DNA of 6,605 bases from NCBI GenBank assembly GCA_002710495.1, contig PAKE01000045.1:12886-19490 (forward strand). The letters are read 5' to 3'. The translations under genes and the position numbers were made by a program. The stretch is from Flavobacteriales bacterium (GTDB lineage Bacteria > Bacteroidota > Bacteroidia > Flavobacteriales > BACL11). Position 1 is the first letter of the stretch; every line of letters begins with the position of its first letter. The notes under the pieces are model-generated. The model did no database searches and was not told the DNA's origin. It was given only the letters and a program-made list of their open reading frames with translations. This document shows positions 4,162 to 6,605 of this stretch, piece by piece.

Positions 4162-5240
4162 TATCTTACAATAGTTAATGATCCTTTAAACACATCATCT
4201 CCATTTTCTAAATTGAGGACATAATAATAGGTTCCTGAAGTTAATCTTCTACCATCTTTGGAGTAACCATTGAATGCAGTAGATTCAGAATTTATATAAT
4301 TTCTTCTTCTATACACCATACTTCCCATTCTATCGTAAACTTCCACTAGCGCTTCTGGATACAATTCAATATTTTCTATTTCCCAATAATCATGTATACC
4401 ATCATCATTAGGAGAAAAAACAGAATAAACTATAATGCAAATTTTCGGATTTGAAGATATTGTAATAGAGTCTGAAATTATGCAACCCATTATATCTGTT
4501 ACTATAACAGAATATGTTCCGGGATACAAATTTTCAATTCTACTAGATTCTATATCTCTAAATTCCTCTTCTGTATTCCAAAAAAAGGTAAATGGTGGTG
4601 TTCCATTTTCTACATAAACTCTAGCCATTCCGCTATTATCATCTTTACAAATCACATTATCATTTGACATAAAAGTTTGCATTTCTTCTACCGTATTAAT
4701 AGTTAAATACTGATCTCTTTCACATCCGTTTGTATCTGTAATGTGCAAGGTATAAGGGGTGATAGATGGAGCTATATTTATAATATTTCTAGATGTATCT
4801 CCTATTCCTGTCCAAAGCGTAGAATAGGGAGGTGTTCCACCGTAAATTGTAGTGGTTACATCTGCAGAGTCTGAAGGATTACACATATTCCTTAAAATAA
4901 ATTCTGCTGTAATCGGAATCGTTTGCTCTACAGAGATAGTATCAACTAAAGAACAAATTAAAGGGGATGTAGAATCTCCTGGAATAGAGTATTCATTAAT
5001 AATTAGAGTAAAAACTCCAGATTGCAAATTAGACAATATTAAATTTGTAGAGATCGAGCTATCTGGTAGTACCCAATTCCAATCAACATTTGGGTTAGTA
5101 ATGCTTATTTGTATTTCTCCGGTATTATCATTATAACAATCAACATGTGTTATATTTATTTGATCGTAGGCACATTGCGCATATATCTGAGAACTAATAA
5201 ATAATAATAGGATTGTAAAAAGAAATATCTGTTTTTTCAT
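4161..5240 (-). CDS. secreted SprB-repeat protein with T9SS type-B (gliding motility-associated) C-terminal domain
   Basis: A 359-residue secreted protein. The signal peptide is about 1-21, ending IYA before Q22. Then come three immunoglobulin-like SprB-type repeats, about 27-108, 112-183 and 186-263; the second and third have the GTPP(Y/F)...W......I...P..Y...(I/V)TD..GC pattern. The last 90 residues form the gliding motility-associated C-terminal domain (type-B sorting signal): FSPNDDGIHDYWEIENIELYP (275-295), VEVYDRMGSMVYR (299-311), FNGYSKDGRRLTSGTYYYVLNL (323-344) and FKGSLTIVR at the end. Such proteins cross the outer membrane through the type IX system and are exposed or released. SprB-like adhesins are usually far longer, so this is a miniature member. 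It is the first gene of an operon with the PorP/SprF partner (stop and start share one base). A promoter box lies 16 nt upstream. Ligand or surface role cannot be told. Confidence 0.92.
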   Translation of the reverse strand: MKKQIFLFTILLLFISSQIYAQCAYDQINITHVDCYNDNTGEIQISITNPNVDWNWVLPDSSISTNLILSNLQSGVFTLIINEYSIPGDSTSPLICSLVDTISVEQTIPITAEFILRNMCNPSDSADVTTTIYGGTPPYSTLWTGIGDTSRNIINIAPSITPYTLHITDTNGCERDQYLTINTVEEMQTFMSNDNVICKDDNSGMARVYVENGTPPFTFFWNTEEEFRDIESSRIENLYPGTYSVIVTDIMGCIISDSITISSNPKICIIVYSVFSPNDDGIHDYWEIENIELYPEALVEVYDRMGSMVYRRRNYINSESTAFNGYSKDGRRLTSGTYYYVLNLENGDDVFKGSLTIVR

Positions 5241-5256
5241 AAAAAATTAACTTGGG

Positions 5257-5264
5257 CAAATATA
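5257..5264 (-). promoter_or_regulatory. -7 promoter box of the T9SS cargo operon
   Basis: On the minus strand TATATTTG (5264 down to 5257) is an exact TAnnTTTG match, ending 16 nt before the ATG at 5240. It begins in the U-tract of the terminator that ends the tRNA-Cys transcript, so termination and re-initiation are packed back to back. No -33 element is recognisable because the upstream bases form the hairpin. Confidence 0.6.
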
Positions 5265-5300
5265 AAAAAAAAGCTCGTATAAATACGAGCTTTTTTTTTT
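5263..5300. terminator. strong hairpin terminator after tRNA-Cys
   Basis: AAGCTCGTAT (5271-5280) pairs with ATACGAGCTT (5283-5292), and the flanking A-run and T-run extend the stem. On the minus strand the stem is followed by a run of T, ending transcription of tRNA-Cys and any read-through from pth. On the plus strand it is followed by ten T, but no plus-strand gene points at it. Confidence 0.8.
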
Positions 5301-5301
5301 G

Positions 5302-5372
5302 AGGTATCGAGCGGATTCGAACCGCTGTAGATGGTGTTGCAGACCACTGCCTAGCCACTCGGCCACGATACC
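5302..5372 (-). tRNA. tRNA-Cys (GCA)
   Basis: Read on the minus strand from 5372 the sequence folds into a 71-nt cloverleaf: acceptor GGTATCG/CGATACC, D-arm with GAGTGGCTAG, anticodon stem GTGGT/ACCAT around loop CTGCAAC (anticodon GCA), T-arm AGCGG TTCGAAT CCGCT, and discriminator U73, an identity base for cysteine. CCA is not encoded; C then a run of A follows. It lies 47 nt downstream of pth on the same strand and has its own promoter box. Confidence 0.96.
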
Positions 5373-5386
5373 TTATTTTCGGATTA

Positions 5387-5394
5387 CAAATATA
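5387..5394 (-). promoter_or_regulatory. -7 promoter box of tRNA-Cys
   Basis: On the minus strand TATATTTG (5394 down to 5387) is an exact TAnnTTTG match, 14 nt before the tRNA 5' end. Spacing is close to that of the CAU tRNA promoter (16 nt). The -33 region is not clear. Confidence 0.6.
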
Positions 5395-5419
5395 AAGATA
5401 ATTTTAATTGGAAAATAAT

Positions 5420-5983
5420 TTATCTCCTATTAAAATCATTCATTGTCCGGTCAATACCAATAGTAGTAAATGATAAAATCATTTTAACTGCTAAATCCAT
5501 TCTTTCTTCTAGTAAATTTGTTTCTTTATCTGACCAATTTCCTAACACATAATCGGATTGTCTACCTTTGTTAAACTCAGATCCGATACCAAATTTTATT
5601 CTTGGAAAAGAAGTGCTTTGTAAAACTTCAATGATGTCCTTTAAACCATTATGCCCACCATCAGACCCCTTTGCTCTGAGCCTAATAGTAGAAAATGGTA
5701 AGGATATATCATCAGAAACAACTAAAATATTATCAGCAGATACTTTCTCTTTTTGCATCCAATAATTTACTGCTTTTCCACTCAAATTCATAAAAGTATT
5801 TGGCTTAACTAGTATAAGCTGTCTGCCTTTATGTTTTAATACCGATACGTCAGCAAGCTTATCAGTAGAGAAAGAAATGTTAGATAAGCTAGCTAGCTTA
5901 TCTAACACTTTAAATCCTATATTATGGCGACTATTTTCATACTTTTCGCCAGGGTTACCTAATCCTATGATTAAGTATTTCAT
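5420..5983 (-). CDS. pth: peptidyl-tRNA hydrolase
   Basis: A 187-residue Pth, normal length for the bacterial enzyme, which frees tRNA from peptidyl-tRNAs that drop off the ribosome and is usually essential. The whole set of active-site residues is present: GLGNPG (N10), YENSRHNIGF with catalytic H20, PNTFMNLSG (N66), VVSDDISLP with D91 equivalent to E. coli D93, and KGSDGGHNGL with N112 equivalent to E. coli N114. The C-terminal part, YVLGNW followed by a helix, is also typical. The ATG lies only 2 nt after the L25 stop (TAATAATG on the minus strand), so the two are co-translated in one operon, a common arrangement in Bacteroidota. A 28-bp perfect palindrome falls inside codons 25-35. Confidence 0.97.
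   Translation of the reverse strand: MKYLIIGLGNPGEKYENSRHNIGFKVLDKLASLSNISFSTDKLADVSVLKHKGRQLILVKPNTFMNLSGKAVNYWMQKEKVSADNILVVSDDISLPFSTIRLRAKGSDGGHNGLKDIIEVLQSTSFPRIKFGIGSEFNKGRQSDYVLGNWSDKETNLLEERMDLAVKMILSFTTIGIDRTMNDFNRR
5879..5906. repeat. perfect 28-bp palindrome inside pth
   Basis: The arm GTTAGATAAGCTAG (5879-5892) is followed at once by its exact reverse complement (5893-5906). It lies within pth codons for LDKLASLSN (about residues 27-35). As RNA it could form a stem but with no free loop unless the middle pairs open. There is no T-run after it, so it is not a usual terminator. Confidence 0.9.
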
Positions 5984-5985
5984 TA

Positions 5986-6605
5986 TTACTCAGATTTTGG
6001 AGCCTCTCCTTCAGTTTTTGGTGCCTCTGTTCCTCCTTCAGCACCTTCTTCTCCTTCAGCACCTTCTCCTCCTTCAGCACCTTCAGCACCTTCTTCCTCA
6101 AGAACTAATTCTTCAATAGCTGCTCTAGCTGTTTTAACTCCTACAATAACAGAGTTAGCAGGAGCTAAAAATTCACATCCTTCAATAGTAACATCTTTGA
6201 TGTAAATGAACATCCCAATTTCTAAGTGTTCAATATCTAACTCGATTGCATTAGGCAAATTAGCCACTAAACCTTTAGTGATAATTTTATTTCTTCTAAA
6301 CATTAAGTTCCCTCCATTCTTCACTCCTGCTGCTGCACCATTTAAAATAACTGGAATAGAAACTGTAATTGGTTTGTTGTCAAATATCTCTAAGAAATCA
6401 ATATGTAAAATTTTGTCCGTTACTGGATGGAATTGAAGGTCTTGCATAATAGCTCTAATTTTAGTGCCATCAATATCTAATTCGACTACAAAAGTATCTG
6501 GAGTATACACGAGTTTTCTAAAGTCATTTTCATGAGCATAGAAAGACACTTGCTTTTCTCCCCCGTAAAGCACGCATGGAACTTTACCCTGATTTCTTAA
6601 CGCCT
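5986..6605 (-). CDS. rplY: 50S ribosomal protein L25/Ctc (TL5-type), 5' truncated
   Basis: The frame enters from the right edge and ends with TAA 2 nt before pth. The first visible residues, ALRNQGKVPCVLYGG, match the LR..G.VPaVlYG block near the start of L25, which binds 5S rRNA; roughly the first 15 residues are outside the window. A GTG at 6571-6573 is an internal valine, not the start. The N-terminal 5S-binding domain is followed by the extra beta domain of the long TL5/Ctc form (LEIFDNKPITVSIPVILNG, then AAGVKNGG and the ELDIEHLEIG block). The protein ends in an acidic, low-complexity tail of EGAEG-type repeats (6031-6099), which is frequent in Bacteroidota L25. It forms an operon with pth. 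Confidence 0.95.
   Translation of the reverse strand, partial: ALRNQGKVPCVLYGGEKQVSFYAHENDFRKLVYTPDTFVVELDIDGTKIRAIMQDLQFHPVTDKILHIDFLEIFDNKPITVSIPVILNGAAAGVKNGGNLMFRRNKIITKGLVANLPNAIELDIEHLEIGMFIYIKDVTIEGCEFLAPANSVIVGVKTARAAIEELVLEEEGAEGAEGGEGAEGEEGAEGGTEAPKTEGEAPKSE
6031..6099 (-). repeat. short tandem repeats coding the EGAEG tail of L25
   Basis: The plus strand repeats CCTTCAGCACCTTC at about 6035, 6053, 6071 and 6080 with 9-18-nt spacing. On the minus strand these code for Glu-Gly-Ala-Glu-Gly units in the L25 tail. Such a region can change length by slippage in multiples of three without breaking the frame. Confidence 0.8.

Noticed and set aside
4852..5136. Plus-strand 94-codon open frame antisense to the SprB-repeat gene
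   Set aside because: Composition and position are those of a shadow frame opposite a well-supported gene; no family features.
6031..6099. Regularly spaced short repeats considered as a CRISPR-like or minisatellite element
   Set aside because: They are in-frame codons of the acidic L25 tail with no spacers; ordinary low-complexity coding repeat.
5877..6119. Plus-strand open frame with Leu/Gln-rich repeats opposite pth and L25
   Set aside because: The repeats are the reverse reading of the L25 EGAEG tail; both sense genes are certain.
6571..6573. GTG as the start codon of L25
   Set aside because: The frame continues upstream to the window edge with conserved L25 residues (LRNQGKVP), so this GTG is an internal valine.

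Overview
The window is AT-rich, compact DNA that looks like chromosome of a member of the Bacteroidota, most likely the Flavobacteriia. Four signs point there: a type IX secretion (T9SS) cargo protein with a gliding-motility-type C-terminal domain paired with a PorP/SprF-family protein; TAnnTTTG promoter boxes, the -7 element of this phylum, in front of several genes; the L25-pth gene order; and weak or absent Shine-Dalgarno sequences. Neither tRNA gene encodes its CCA end.

Layout. From the left edge to 525 is the 3' part of a BadF-type N-acetylglucosamine kinase-like gene (+), convergent with a small thioredoxin-fold protein gene (-, 562-825). The stretch 826-1104 has no protein gene but carries a hairpin terminator that points leftward and a short repeated element. 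Two small + strand genes follow: a DUF983 zinc-ribbon membrane protein (1105-1491) and a DCC-family (DUF393) thiol-disulfide oxidoreductase-like protein (1649-2053). Related 38-bp elements and Bacteroidota promoter boxes precede both. A CAU-anticodon tRNA (-, 2107-2180) shares a bidirectional terminator with the DCC gene. A HAD-family phosphatase (+, 2239-2859) overlaps tail-to-tail with a methylmalonyl-CoA epimerase-like VOC protein (-, 2831-3232).

The right half is all on the - strand. In transcription order it holds ribosomal protein L25 (5' end cut by the window edge), pth, tRNA-Cys, a strong hairpin terminator, then a secreted SprB-repeat/type-B sorting-domain protein, a PorP/SprF-like protein whose start overlaps the preceding stop by one base, and the epimerase. 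The SprB-repeat protein and the PorP/SprF protein form a recognisable T9SS cargo-plus-partner pair. L25 and Pth form a translation-related operon.

Most of the content is ordinary core genome. The parts worth a second look are intergenic: paralogous terminator/38-bp elements that resemble decayed tRNA 3' ends, a fixed 4-nt distance between the promoter box and the ATG at three genes (suggesting leaderless mRNAs), a 20-codon hydrophobic upstream ORF coupled by ATGA to the DCC gene, and a perfect 28-bp palindrome inside pth. I see no convincing new defence, mobile or biosynthetic system.
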